This document shows, piece after piece, positions 8,046-17,349 of a stretch of DNA of 35,500 nt. The notes under the pieces were generated by a model. It was not told the DNA's origin. It worked only from the letters and a program-made list of their open reading frames with translations, and ran no database searches. The position numbers and the translations under genes were made by a program. The stretch is from Candidatus Methanophagales archaeon (GTDB taxonomy: Archaea; Halobacteriota; Syntropharchaeia; Alkanophagales; Methanospirareceae). The stretch spans positions 1-35,500 of the forward strand of contig JAPVWK010000005.1 of the NCBI GenBank assembly GCA_028572065.1. The letters are read 5' to 3'. The first letter of the stretch is position 1, and every line of letters begins with the position of its first letter.

Positions 8046-9305
8046 TTATTGCTGTGGCACTACCTCACCCGCTTCGCCTTTCACCAAGAAAATATCTATA
8101 TCGTCTATCGAAGCCTCTTCGTCTTTTGCCGCTATCAACGGTGGTTTCTGCTCAACATCCATCCCCGAGACGTAATCGAACATCGGGCTGAGTTTAATGT
8201 TCAACATGAGATACAACCTCGTCAGTGGAATCTCCGCTGGACAAGCATCCTGGCACTGCCCACAATTAACGCATGAGTCTCCATCGTGTGCAAGCCTGGT
8301 AAGATGGAACATCCTGTCCGGAGGCACTTCGCCTCCCTTTACATAGCCTCTGTCCGGCTCGAGGAAACATTTCTTGCAATAGCATATCGGACAGGCATCC
8401 CGGCATGAGAAGCATTTTATGCATCGGTCAAACATATGCAGCCAGTATGCTAGTCTATCATCAAGACTGATCTCTCTCAGCTCTTTCAAGTCCTCAGCCT
8501 CGCACTTGTTTGACAGTTCAATCGCTTCTCGGTCCTTCCGTTTCCTCTCCTCTATCGCATCTTCACCCGGCGGTTCTACTTTGATGACACCGGTTTTTAT
8601 CGCATTGTCAATGAATTCCGCGCCTTTGTCCGAGCAAACCTCAGTGAATGTCTTCTTCTCGCCTTCTTTCACGCCCCATTTTCCACATGCTATGTCTGCC
8701 ATCGTTGGTATATTGACATTACAGCGTCTGCAATTATCTCTCCTTCCATATCCCTTCTTCTCCAGTTCCAACAGGTCCTTCGCTATTTTCGTTCCATCAG
8801 CAAGCGTGACAATAAGTTCTCCGCCTTCTATATCTTCCATTACCACTTCATTTGGGTCTACTTCGTACTCGCTGATTAGCATTTCCTTTGCAACCACAGG
8901 GGGTAAGGTTCCTGTGCAATTCAGCCCAATTAAAAGTAGGTTGTCCCTATTTATCTGTTTTCTCTTGGCTATCTCTATTATCGCGCGAGCATCACAGGGT
9001 TTACAGAGCACTGCTATTTTCATCTGCTTCGCACCGCCTAAATATTCTTTTACATTCCTTGCAATGTTCAGAGACACACAATGCAAAGAGCCTGCACAGT
9101 CTATTACCTTCTCTGGGTCGGTAATCAAATCCAAGACAGCATCGTATCTGTTGTTTCCATCTCTCTTCTTCACTCCCAGTACCGCATCCACTACTCCACT
9201 GTCAAGAGCGAACTTAAGCAAAGCAGTTACTGCTCCCCCGGATTCTCCTTGTTTCAATATCTCCTCATCAGATGCTTGAGCAAGATACATATCGCCTTTT
9301 ACCAT
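8046..9305 (-). CDS. fdhB: F420-binding FdhB/FrhB-type iron-sulfur flavoprotein
   Basis: A 419-residue coenzyme F420 hydrogenase/dehydrogenase beta-subunit family protein. Residues 1-285 are the FrhB flavin domain, which exchanges hydride between F420 and FAD (cysteines C101, C104, C130, C192, C195 and C207 are family positions). Residues 295-355 hold two [4Fe-4S] motifs: C295, C298, C301 and C305, then C345, C348, C351 and C355. The fused ferredoxin part and the partner fdhA gene 2 bases upstream argue for FdhB rather than hydrogenase FrhB. A GGAGGGG ribosome site precedes the ATG at 9305. It would give the complex an F420 port. Confidence 0.9.
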   Translation of the reverse strand: MVKGDMYLAQASDEEILKQGESGGAVTALLKFALDSGVVDAVLGVKKRDGNNRYDAVLDLITDPEKVIDCAGSLHCVSLNIARNVKEYLGGAKQMKIAVLCKPCDARAIIEIAKRKQINRDNLLLIGLNCTGTLPPVVAKEMLISEYEVDPNEVVMEDIEGGELIVTLADGTKIAKDLLELEKKGYGRRDNCRRCNVNIPTMADIACGKWGVKEGEKKTFTEVCSDKGAEFIDNAIKTGVIKVEPPGEDAIEERKRKDREAIELSNKCEAEDLKELREISLDDRLAYWLHMFDRCIKCFSCRDACPICYCKKCFLEPDRGYVKGGEVPPDRMFHLTRLAHDGDSCVNCGQCQDACPAEIPLTRLYLMLNIKLSPMFDYVSGMDVEQKPPLIAAKDEEASIDDIDIFLVKGEAGEVVPQQ

Positions 9306-9307
9306 TT

Positions 9308-11344
9308 TTATTCCCCTCCTTTCTCTATATTTACAGCAACGTATTTATACTCGGGCATCTTCGATGGTGGTCCCGCAGAAGGTCCTGTTAAAACATTTGC
9401 CGCGCACTCAGCGAAATGCCAGGGTATGAAAAGCATGCCTTTTGGTACCTCTTCTGTTAATTTCACAAAGGGTCTTATCTCGCCTCGTCTTGACTTCACT
9501 ATTACTTCTTCTCCATCCACTATTCCCTCTTTTTTCGCATCTTCCGGATTTAGTTCTGCAAACGCTGATAGGACTTCGTAATTCAATCTCTCTGTCCTCC
9601 TCGACATTACCCCTGTATGATACTGGAACAGAACCCTACCTGTTGCTAATGCGTAAGGATACTCATCATCTACTGGTTCTGCTGGCGGTTTATGCTCCAC
9701 GACCTGGAAATGTCCGAGACCATCAGGTGTCTTGAACTTACCGTCTGCGAACATTGTATCGGTTCCAGGATGGTCTTCTGAGGGACAGGGCCACTGAATT
9801 CCTCCCGCTTTCTTCAATCTCTCGTAAGTTATCCCCGTGTATGTGGGAACGATTTTCCTTATCTCCTCGAATATCTCCTCGGCAGATCCGAACGTGAATT
9901 TATCTTCGTATCCCATGATCTTTGCGAGTTCGCAAAAAGGCATCCAATCGGGTTTTGCTTCTCCATGTGCTTCCACCGCTTTGTTCATAAATTGCACTCG
10001 CCTATCGGTCTCTGTTACTGTTCCCTCCTCCTCTGCCCATGTCTGTGCCGGAAGAACGATGTCGGCAAGTTTCGCGGTCTCTGTCATAAACAAATCCTGA
10101 ACAACTACAAGGTCTTTATTCTCAAGCAATCCCCTCACTCTGGTTATATCAGGCGCAGACATCATTGGATTTGCACCCATGATGTATAAAATGCTGCAGT
10201 TCTCTACCATATCCATGTAACCTATCCCAGGATCCGCAGGCAAACCGTCTACACCCCATAAATCGCCGAACTTCTTCGCTGCCACCCCACTCACGGGCAC
10301 AAATCCTGGATAGAATACCGGAACCGTTCCCATATCGCCGAAACCTTCTCCATTTATATGCCCTCTCAGCGGATTTACACCCGTTCCCGGTCTACCTTGA
10401 TTCCCGGTGAGCAGTGTAAGGTCAGCAAGCAACTGGATGTTTCCCACTCCCTGAGCATGCTGTGCTATGCCGGCATTAAAAATGATACAGCCCCTTTCCG
10501 CTTTCGCATATGCCTGCGCAGCTTCTTTCATCAAATCTCGAGGAATTCCTGTTATTTGTTCAAGTTCGCTCATATCAAGCTGGGATATGTAAGACTTCAA
10601 CTCTTCAAACCCACTGGTTTTACTCGCTATGAATTCTTTGTCCTCTAATTCTTCTTCTACTATTATCTTAATCAGCCCGTTTAAGAGCGCGATGTCGGTA
10701 GCGGGATTAAGTTGAAGAAAGATGTCGGCATAAATTCTCGCTGTTATCGTCTCCCTCGGGTCTATGACAATAACCTTTGCACCCTTCTCTTTCGCTCGTT
10801 CCACCCTTCGGCCAATCAGCGGATATGTTTCGTGTATATTTACACCTGCGAGGATGATGCAATCTGCTTTCTCTATGCTTATTGTCGAAGTCTCCATCAC
10901 ACCTGCGCCGACTGTGGAGAGCAACCCGGGAACAGTCGTGGAATGGCAGAATCGCGATGAATTGTCCATGTTGTTTGTCTTCATCACACATCTTGCAAAC
11001 TTCTGCAATACGTACAAATCCTCATTTGTCGTCCTTCCGGAATTTATGAATCCAACAGAACTTGGATCAGCACCTTTTAACTTATCGGCAATCAGTCCCA
11101 ATGCTTCATCCCATGTCGCTTCTTTAAAGCTACCATTCTCCTTTATTAGTGGCTTTTCCAGCCTGCCTTCCCCATATATGAATTGATATGCGTTTCTCCC
11201 CTTCGGGCAGTTCTTACCTTCGTTAACAGGGTGCTCTTTCCAGGGCTCTACACCAACTATCGCCCCGTCCTTTATCACTAAGTATATCCCACATCCAGTC
11301 CCGCAATAGGGGCAAATAGTCGGTACATAGTCTAATTCTGTCAT
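9308..11344 (-). CDS. fdhA: Formate dehydrogenase alpha-subunit-like molybdopterin oxidoreductase
   Basis: A 678-residue DMSO-reductase-superfamily protein that binds Mo or W bis-MGD and one N-terminal [4Fe-4S] cluster (C11, C14, C18 and C46). The metal ligand is Cys133 followed by His134 (SSRFCHSTTV), as in Cys-type formate dehydrogenases; there is no selenocysteine codon. The residues before the ligand (DNSS) differ from the DHCA or DCCA of standard FdhA. The final molydopterin-dinucleotide-binding domain ends near ALATGRVLFQYHTG and FIPWHFAE. It overlaps mvhD by 4 bases and is followed by fdhB after 2 bases. Formate/CO2 conversion is the family role; in ANME-1 the true substrate may differ, so the activity is inferred. 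Confidence 0.9.
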   Translation of the reverse strand: MTELDYVPTICPYCGTGCGIYLVIKDGAIVGVEPWKEHPVNEGKNCPKGRNAYQFIYGEGRLEKPLIKENGSFKEATWDEALGLIADKLKGADPSSVGFINSGRTTNEDLYVLQKFARCVMKTNNMDNSSRFCHSTTVPGLLSTVGAGVMETSTISIEKADCIILAGVNIHETYPLIGRRVERAKEKGAKVIVIDPRETITARIYADIFLQLNPATDIALLNGLIKIIVEEELEDKEFIASKTSGFEELKSYISQLDMSELEQITGIPRDLMKEAAQAYAKAERGCIIFNAGIAQHAQGVGNIQLLADLTLLTGNQGRPGTGVNPLRGHINGEGFGDMGTVPVFYPGFVPVSGVAAKKFGDLWGVDGLPADPGIGYMDMVENCSILYIMGANPMMSAPDITRVRGLLENKDLVVVQDLFMTETAKLADIVLPAQTWAEEEGTVTETDRRVQFMNKAVEAHGEAKPDWMPFCELAKIMGYEDKFTFGSAEEIFEEIRKIVPTYTGITYERLKKAGGIQWPCPSEDHPGTDTMFADGKFKTPDGLGHFQVVEHKPPAEPVDDEYPYALATGRVLFQYHTGVMSRRTERLNYEVLSAFAELNPEDAKKEGIVDGEEVIVKSRRGEIRPFVKLTEEVPKGMLFIPWHFAECAANVLTGPSAGPPSKMPEYKYVAVNIEKGGE

Positions 11345-11793
11345 TTTTGTTCTTTACCCTCCGTTTCTATATGCCTGAACGGACCAGGTCCAAGTCCCTT
11401 TATCTGTGCTGTAAATTCCTTTACCGTATCTGAAAACTTTATTCCTTCAGATGCGGAAATCCACTCCATACGCAGTCTTTTGGGATCTATGCCCACCGAT
11501 TCAAGCAACTTCTTCATCATTGAGTACCTCCTTCTTGCAGATAAGTTACCTGTCATGTAATGACACTCACCCGGATGACACCCGCCGATAAAAACGCCAT
11601 CTGCTCCACGTAAAAAGACCTTCAGCACAAATAGCGGGTCCACTCTGCCGCTACACATCTGCCTTATCAACCTTATGTTCGGTGGATATTTCATTCGCGC
11701 TGTCCCTGCAAGGTCTGCTGCGGCATAAGTACACCAGTTACAAGTGAAGCCGATTATTCTCGGCTCAAATTCACCTTTCACTTCTTCGCCCAT
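11341..11793 (-). CDS. mvhD: MvhD/VhuD-type iron-sulfur adaptor
   Basis: A 150-residue FlpD/MvhD-family protein, the [2Fe-2S] adaptor that passes electrons between a hydrogenase or formate dehydrogenase and HdrA. The cysteines C18, C21, C47, C72 and C77 lie in the family motifs FTCNWCTYAA, RQMCSGRVDP and GGCHPGECHY. It is the first gene of the mvhD-fdhA-fdhB unit and is divergent from hdrA. The presence of this adaptor is the best sign that the FdhAB module docks onto the HdrABC made by the flanking genes. Confidence 0.93.
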   Translation of the reverse strand: MGEEVKGEFEPRIIGFTCNWCTYAAADLAGTARMKYPPNIRLIRQMCSGRVDPLFVLKVFLRGADGVFIGGCHPGECHYMTGNLSARRRYSMMKKLLESVGIDPKRLRMEWISASEGIKFSDTVKEFTAQIKGLGPGPFRHIETEGKEQK

Positions 11794-12009
11794 TTTTACA
11801 CTTCCTTTCTCTCTTCTACTTTTGCATAAATAGCTCTCTCTTATTTTACATCAAAATTGTAAGTAGTTATTGCTTATTCCAAATGTTTGTGAACTCAGCA
11901 AGAACAATAGTAAATGTACATATATTATATTGTACATATGTATTTGGCAAGTACAAACTTGTTCACGAGAGAATTAAATTAAATAAGTAAATTTTAAAGG
12001 TGTAAAAAA
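11794..12009. promoter_or_regulatory. AT-rich divergent promoter between mvhD-fdhAB and hdrA, with palindromes
   Basis: This 216-bp gap drives mvhD leftwards and hdrA rightwards. It holds several symmetric elements: TGTACATAT and ATATTGTACA around a short AT core (about 11915-11936), GTGAAC (from about 11889) facing GTTCAC (about 11961), and CAAGT-ACAA-ACTTG (about 11950-11963). Part of this symmetry is simply AT-richness, but the GTGAAC/GTTCAC pair is not. A shared regulator over both arms of the Hdr complex is a reasonable inference. Before hdrA the sequence AAAGGTGT just ahead of the ATG could act as a ribosome site. Confidence 0.5.
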
Positions 12010-14091
12010 ATGGCGATAGGAGAGAAGGAGGAACCGGAAGAGGAAGAACCGAGGATTGGCGTGTATGTGTGTCATTGTGGGATAAATATTGCAAAGACTG
12101 TGGATGTAGAGAAGGTCAGGGATTATGCAGCGACGCTGCCTAATGTAGTGCTCGCTCGTGACTATATCTACATGTGTTCAGATCCGGGACAGGGCTTGAT
12201 AAAGAACGACATCAAAGCGGGAAAAATTAACCGAGTAATAGTTGCTTCTTGTTCGCCACGGATGCACGAGCCAACGTTCAGAAAAACCTGTGTGGCGGCG
12301 GGGCTCAATCCTTACTATTTTGAACAGGCGAACATAAGAGAGCAGTGTAGTTGGACATCAGAAGACAAGGAAGCAAACACGAGTAAAGCAGTGGATTTAG
12401 TAAAAAGCGCCGTTGCAAGAACGAACCTGCTAGAGTCACTTGAGTATCCGAAGGAAGTGGATGTCGTTCCGGAAACATTGATAATCGGAGCAGGGATAAC
12501 AGGAATGTATGCAGCATTGGATATAGCGGGCGGAGGGTACAAAGTGCATTTGGTAGATAGAAACCCCTACGTTGGTGGGCACATGGCTCAGCTTGATAAG
12601 ACATTCCCAACGCTCGATTGCTCTGCATGTATTATAACACCGCGGATGGTGGACGTTGGCAGTCATCCGAACATAGACCTGATGACTTACTCCGAGTTGG
12701 CAGAAGTGGGAGGCTATATAGGGAATTTCGATGTTAAGATAAAGAGGAAGGCAAGATTTGTAGATGAGAAGTTATGCACGGGCTGCGATCTGTGTGCCCA
12801 AGCTTGCCGATTGCATAATCGGTTTCCAAACGAATTTGATGAGGGCTTGGGAAAGCGAAGCCCCATATATATCGCATTCCCATACGCGGTTCCCGCTGTT
12901 TATACCATTGACAAAGACCAATGCTTGATGCAAACGAAAGGTAAATGTGGAAAAGCAACGCTTGTGAGCACGAGAGAAGGGATAGAGAAGAAAGGTAGGG
13001 GCGAAGAAGTAACGAAGAATGAAGTCCCTCCTTGTGTTGCTGCATGTGGGCCAAACTGCATAAATCATGACGCGAAAGACGAGATAGTGGAATTGAAGGT
13101 GGGGACGATCGTAGTTGCCACGGGATATGACATTATTGACCCGAAAGTATCGGCAGAATACAAGTATGGCGTATATCCAAACGTAATTACCGGCATGGAA
13201 TTTGAACGTTATTCATCCGCGAGTGGACCCACACTGGGGGAGATGGAAATAAACGGGAAGGTGCCAAAAGATGCAGTCTTTATATCCTGTGTCGGTTCAA
13301 GGAATAAGCAAACCGGATATGAATACTGTTCTCGTGTATGCTGCATGTATTTAGCGAAACAAGCGCATCTGCTCATGGACAAAGTTCCGGATTGCAACGT
13401 AAGTGTGCTATATCAAGATGTAAGGGCATTTGGAAAAGGGTTTGAGGAATTCTATGATCGTGTGCACAAGGAGGGTGTTCACTACCGACGAGGACTTCCT
13501 GGAGAGATATACAAAAAGCCTGGCAGTGATAGGGTAGTGGTAAGAGGAGAGGATACGATGCTTGGTGAGCCTTATGAACTCGAAGCAGACCTCGTTGTTC
13601 TTGGTGTGGGGTTGAGACCAAGCGATGGTGTGGAAGAGCTAGTAAAGCTGACAAAACTGTCGCAATCCGCAGATAAGTTCTTCTTAGAAGCGCATCCCAA
13701 GCTCAGACCGATTGATACCGCGATAGATGGCATGTTTATTGCCGGATGTGCTCAGGGTCCAAAGGATATACCAGATAGCGTAGCACAGGGTAAAGCGGCT
13801 TCTTCTGCCTGTCTTATGTACTTATCCGCGGGTAAAGGGGAAATAGAAGCTGCAATATCTGAGATAGACGAGGAACTCTGCACGGGATGCCGTCAGTGCG
13901 AAGAAGTTTGCCCTTATACTACACTTTCGCTTGACGAGGAGAAGAATGTGATGACGGTAAACGAAGCTATTTGTAAGGGATGTGGTGCTTGTTCCGCAGC
14001 GTGTCCTTCCGGCGCGGCATCAATGAAGCATTACAGAGACTTACAGGTATACGCACAGATAGGAGCGTTGACAGAAGGATTAACGAGTTAA
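12010..14091 (+). CDS. hdrA: CoB-CoM heterodisulfide reductase subunit A
   Basis: A 693-residue HdrA, the FAD subunit where electron bifurcation or confurcation takes place. An N-terminal HdrA domain with cysteines (VCHCG, CSPRMHEPTF) is followed by the FAD-binding GAGITG (160-165) and the hallmark stretch HMAQLDKTFPTLDCSACI. An inserted ferredoxin-like domain has C256, C259, C262 and C266. A C-terminal two-cluster ferredoxin has C624, C627, C630 and C634, then C655, C658, C661 and C665. The length is normal. It stands alone on the plus strand, divergent from mvhD, and hdrCB lies 4.7 kb away. A T-run terminator follows. It is the hub joining HdrBC to MvhD-FdhAB. Confidence 0.96.
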   Translation: MAIGEKEEPEEEEPRIGVYVCHCGINIAKTVDVEKVRDYAATLPNVVLARDYIYMCSDPGQGLIKNDIKAGKINRVIVASCSPRMHEPTFRKTCVAAGLNPYYFEQANIREQCSWTSEDKEANTSKAVDLVKSAVARTNLLESLEYPKEVDVVPETLIIGAGITGMYAALDIAGGGYKVHLVDRNPYVGGHMAQLDKTFPTLDCSACIITPRMVDVGSHPNIDLMTYSELAEVGGYIGNFDVKIKRKARFVDEKLCTGCDLCAQACRLHNRFPNEFDEGLGKRSPIYIAFPYAVPAVYTIDKDQCLMQTKGKCGKATLVSTREGIEKKGRGEEVTKNEVPPCVAACGPNCINHDAKDEIVELKVGTIVVATGYDIIDPKVSAEYKYGVYPNVITGMEFERYSSASGPTLGEMEINGKVPKDAVFISCVGSRNKQTGYEYCSRVCCMYLAKQAHLLMDKVPDCNVSVLYQDVRAFGKGFEEFYDRVHKEGVHYRRGLPGEIYKKPGSDRVVVRGEDTMLGEPYELEADLVVLGVGLRPSDGVEELVKLTKLSQSADKFFLEAHPKLRPIDTAIDGMFIAGCAQGPKDIPDSVAQGKAASSACLMYLSAGKGEIEAAISEIDEELCTGCRQCEEVCPYTTLSLDEEKNVMTVNEAICKGCGACSAACPSGAASMKHYRDLQVYAQIGALTEGLTS

Positions 14092-14113
14092 TGTGAGTTC
14101 CGGTTAGGTTAGA

Positions 14114-14164
14114 ATAGGGAGGGCAAAATGTCTTCCCAACATTTTAATTTTTATTTTTTTTTTT
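14114..14164 (+). terminator. Terminator after hdrA
   Basis: An imperfect G/C stem (GGGAGG near 14118, CTTCCC near 14132) is followed by a T-rich run ending in eleven T's (14154-14164). Archaeal termination needs mainly the T-run. Confidence 0.6.
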
Positions 14165-14191
14165 ATGGCACGGCAAATTGCAATATAATAG

Positions 14192-15442
14192 ATGGCACAC
14201 GTGAGACGAAAATACACCATCGTGGGCATTGACCCCGGCACCACGGTGGGATTGGCAATGCTCGACCTTGACGGAAATACCGTGGATGTGTTCAGCTCAA
14301 AGAATTATTCGGTCTCCGACGTGATAAGGCGGATAATATCACGCGGGAAACCGCTGGTAGTCGCTTCTGATGTTACGCCCACGCCTTCAATGGTAAAAAA
14401 GGTGAGCAACGTCTTTTTGTCCCATGTTCACGAGTTGAATGATTGTTTGACAGTAGAGGAGAAGTTCGCATTGACGAAAGGCGAGGGCTACGAGTATAAA
14501 AACGTGCATGAACGCGATGCCTTAGCCGCATGCGTTAATGCCTTCAAGAACTACAAGAAGAAATTCGCGCAGGTGCAGAAGAAGACACCGCCGGGCGTGG
14601 ACGTGGAAGAAGTGAAGGCATTGGTAATCAAAGGCGAGTCTATAAGTGCGGCGATTGAACAGTTTATCCGTGAGAGGGTAAAAGCAGAAGAGAAAGCAGA
14701 TGAGGGGACCGGAGTAGGGCAAGCGAAGAGGGAAAGAGCAGAGGAAGAAGTAGATAATAGTGTAACCAGAGAAAATATCAGATTACGCAGGCTGCTAAAA
14801 GAAAGAACCGAGCAAATAGTGGCAATGAAAGAGTCCACACTGGCTTTAAACATGGAGTTGGCAGAGAAAGAACTCGAAATAGAGCAGTTACAATCAAAGC
14901 TTGAGTTTATCAAATCCGTACGAAGGAAAGAATTGAAAGAGGCGGATTGGATAAGAACGAAAGATAGCGAGATAAAACGGTTAAGAACGGATTTACGAAT
15001 TAAGGAAAGAGAGAATACAGAATTGAAGGAACTCATAGCGGAGTTAAAAGGTTTAAGGGCTGTGAAGGACGGTATAAGAATAAAAGTGATACCGGCATTC
15101 AATAGAGATTCGATATTTGGAGTTGACAAGAAATACGGCTTTAAACAAGGTGATATTGTATTCTTGGAGGACGGTAGTGGTGGCGGTGCGGTAACCGCGG
15201 AATTACTGGCGAATAAAGGTGTTGCAGCCGTGATATATGGTAAGGAGATGTCGCATTTCGCTACCCAGAAGTTCCGGGAATATGGTATCCCCGCTTTTTC
15301 TACCAAAGAGCTACCGCTATTATCTTCGGCATGGACAGATTTCGCGTTCGTGGACCCGCGTGTGCTGAACTACAAGATAGCCATGTGGCGGAGCGCGAGA
15401 AAGAGGGATAGTGATACGATAGAGCGATTTGTATTTGTCTAA
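14192..15442 (+). CDS. DUF460 family protein, RNase H-like domain plus coiled coil
   Basis: A 416-residue archaeal DUF460 protein of unknown role. Residues 8-130 look like an RuvC/RNase H-like fold: IVGIDPGTTVGLA holds the first acidic residue (D14), ASDVTPTP follows, and ERDALAACVNAFKNY holds the last. A highly charged coiled coil covers about residues 185-290. The C-terminal domain (about 300-416) ends in ARKRDSDTIERFVFV. Many family members are longer (about 600 or more residues), so this is a short form with a reduced middle. A nuclease or nucleic-acid role is suggested by the fold but unproven. CAATATAATAG just before the ATG could be a TATA box with a very short or missing leader. Confidence 0.8.
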   Translation: MAHVRRKYTIVGIDPGTTVGLAMLDLDGNTVDVFSSKNYSVSDVIRRIISRGKPLVVASDVTPTPSMVKKVSNVFLSHVHELNDCLTVEEKFALTKGEGYEYKNVHERDALAACVNAFKNYKKKFAQVQKKTPPGVDVEEVKALVIKGESISAAIEQFIRERVKAEEKADEGTGVGQAKRERAEEEVDNSVTRENIRLRRLLKERTEQIVAMKESTLALNMELAEKELEIEQLQSKLEFIKSVRRKELKEADWIRTKDSEIKRLRTDLRIKERENTELKELIAELKGLRAVKDGIRIKVIPAFNRDSIFGVDKKYGFKQGDIVFLEDGSGGGAVTAELLANKGVAAVIYGKEMSHFATQKFREYGIPAFSTKELPLLSSAWTDFAFVDPRVLNYKIAMWRSARKRDSDTIERFVFV

Positions 15443-15446
15443 TTCA

Positions 15447-16946
15447 TTATTCTGCCAATCGTATCGCAGGTATCCAGTTGCTGTGTGTGCATCCATTCGC
15501 ATCCACGAACGAGGAGCAGGTAATCGTTCCGCCGGTTACTTCTTTACTGGCTGCGTGTAATATTTGAGGATAAGAACCCGTGACGACTGTGTAGTTATAC
15601 GTGTGCCCCGCGAATAAAGTTACCGAAGGTGTGATGGTTATGTTATCATCCGGGTAGCCGGTCCAGGTGCCGTTTGCTATTGAAGTGCTGTTTTCGTATA
15701 GTTTTATAGACTTTGTGTGGCCGCCGGTGTCGGTACAGGGGTAGGTGTATATTTTGCTGACGGTGATATTTTGTGAAGGTATGATTGTGCCTTTATGCGT
15801 GCCCGCAATGCTTGGATATGGCTTGCCTGACTCGCCCGTATCGAAAACCACCACAGACGGAGTACTGTCTGCAAGTCTTCACAACGATATTGTTTATACC
15901 ACCGAATTCGGGTGTGCTGTTCCACAATATGCGAAGTGAGGCATTGGCACCTTTAGTTACGCTAACGTTATTCCCGACCATCGCCCCGTTTATGTCGAAT
16001 ATCACTACCGGGCCATCCGTCATTATGGAATTGCCGTTACGGAGTGCGTCAAGGATTTCGGCTCGTGGTGGTAAACTACACTGTGAATAGCCTGGTACAT
16101 ACACGTAAGTTTTAACTTTGCCTGCAACTGTATTGAAATTGCCATGTGCATCCGTACCGCCTTCTACATAGACATGCCTTCCGCGTAAGAGGAGTTCACA
16201 CCACTTCGCCAGACCATCCGGTAAATGCGTGGGTCTATCAGAGCCATAGTTCCAGATTTGATTTTTAAAGATATTGCACCGTCAACCTGAACAAATAAAT
16301 TCTTGTCCACGTTAAACAGATAGAAAAAGGGTATGTTGCTACTGTCTATCGTTTGCGGTGCATCCCAATTTGTGGATGCGACAATGCTATCACCGTTATT
16401 GTGGTCATAAACATAAATGTTGTTTATGTCGGCATAAGTGGCCCGGTCGTCATCCACAGCCAGAATCGGGATATACACTTCCGAGTTCTCGATTCGCCAT
16501 GGTACGTCTAATATATAACCTTCCGAAGGTGAGTACACCATCGGTATTACAATTTGGCTCTCTGAAGTGACTACATAACCCACGCTGTTATTGTTATATT
16601 CTAAAACCGTGTCGTCACCCGCAAGTTGTGTATAGACTTTGTAAGTTCCGGAATCTAAAGGTATTGAAGTATCACCAAAAAAGGTTTCATTCAACTCGAA
16701 ACAGGTTATTCCCGTATCATCTTCGACTTTAACTACTCTTATATTCATAGCTGTGAATTCCGTTGGTTCTTCGGACTCCAGGGTTGCAATACCATATGAC
16801 GGATTTTCTAATTGGTTGGCTATCTCCAATTGGTCTGTAAACTGAGAGAAATCCAGCGTAATGCAGCCCGCAGCTTCTGCAGTTACTGACGCGGTCGTCC
16901 CACCTAAAACCAATACGACTAAGCAAAGTACTAATAAGTTCTTCAT
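15447..16946 (-). pseudogene. Decayed secreted protein with PHP-domain tail and surface-type C-terminal domain
   Basis: One broken gene in three frames. The first part (16946 to about 16260) has a signal peptide (MKNLLVLCLVVLVLGG) and a beta-rich acidic region. Near 16261-16266 the frame must shift (one A short in an A-run) into NQIWNYGSDRPTHLPDGLAKW, then GGTDAHGNFN. This is the C-terminal half of a CehA-type PHP metallohydrolase, including its DAH motif. Near 15868-15885 a second shift (one extra T) leads into VVVFDTGESGKPYPSIAGTH, a domain I associate with secreted archaeal proteins, running to the stop at 15447. The N-terminal half of a PHP domain with its HxH metal site is missing, so there was also an internal loss or fusion. 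Its start overlaps the stop of the membrane-protein gene upstream (ATGA). Sequencing errors could explain the shifts but not the missing half-domain. Confidence 0.75.
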
Positions 16947-17197
16947 TCGTTCCTCCGGTCTATTAAATAACCAACGGTTGCACCTATCAAAGCATAGAAT
17001 GTAACTACGGCGAGGAACTCAAAAAGGTGAGATAAGAATAATAATCCCGCACCAAATAGTGAGAATAGAAGCACCACGGGAACTGAGATGAAACTAATAT
17101 CGCCTGTCACGTATGTGACAAGCGTACCAATCACTCCAATCAGTACGCCGGTAAGTGCGCCTTTTTTGCTGAGTTTACGGGTTTTACGGTTTTCCAT
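16943..17197 (-). CDS. Small membrane protein with three predicted helices
   Basis: About 84 residues starting MENRKTRKLSKKG at the ATG at 17197. A longer in-frame reading from 17326 is possible, but its extra N-terminus does not look like a protein. After a basic cytoplasmic start come three hydrophobic segments (LTGVLIGVIGTLVTYV; FISVPVVLLFSLFGAGLLFL; FLAVVTFYALIGATVGYL) and a charged tail (IDRRNE). I do not recognise the family. Its stop overlaps the next start by 4 bases, so it was translationally coupled to the PHP-tail protein. The job may be linked to surface-protein handling, but that is only context. Confidence 0.65.
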   Translation of the reverse strand: MENRKTRKLSKKGALTGVLIGVIGTLVTYVTGDISFISVPVVLLFSLFGAGLLFLSHLFEFLAVVTFYALIGATVGYLIDRRNE

Positions 17198-17349
17198 TGT
17201 ACCAGATAGATATGACCCCTTTCGCGAAGAGGTGCCATATAAATTTAGGCTATCTACGTGCCCGTTTTCCTTTATGTTTGCTGCATCCTGCAACAAAAGC
17301 CCAGCATTAAAAAACGAAACCCACATAGATAACCCTGTTTTTTATTGTA

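Noticed and set aside
8419-9279. Long serine-rich reading frame opposite fdhB
   Set aside because: Low-complexity product typical of the antisense strand; fdhB on the other strand has clear motifs throughout.
9299-9305. FrhB of a nickel-iron F420-hydrogenase instead of FdhB
   Set aside because: No hydrogenase large or small subunit is present; the neighbour is a molybdopterin subunit and the protein has a fused two-cluster ferredoxin.
9308-11344. Selenocysteine-type formate dehydrogenase
   Set aside because: The metal ligand position is an ordinary cysteine (C133) and the frame has no internal TGA.
14551-15306. Long reading frame opposite the DUF460 gene
   Set aside because: Ser/Phe-rich shadow of the charged coiled-coil coding sequence.
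17198-17326. N-terminal extension of the three-helix membrane protein
   Set aside because: The added residues look like untranslated sequence, and the ATG at 17197 gives a normal basic start before the first helix.
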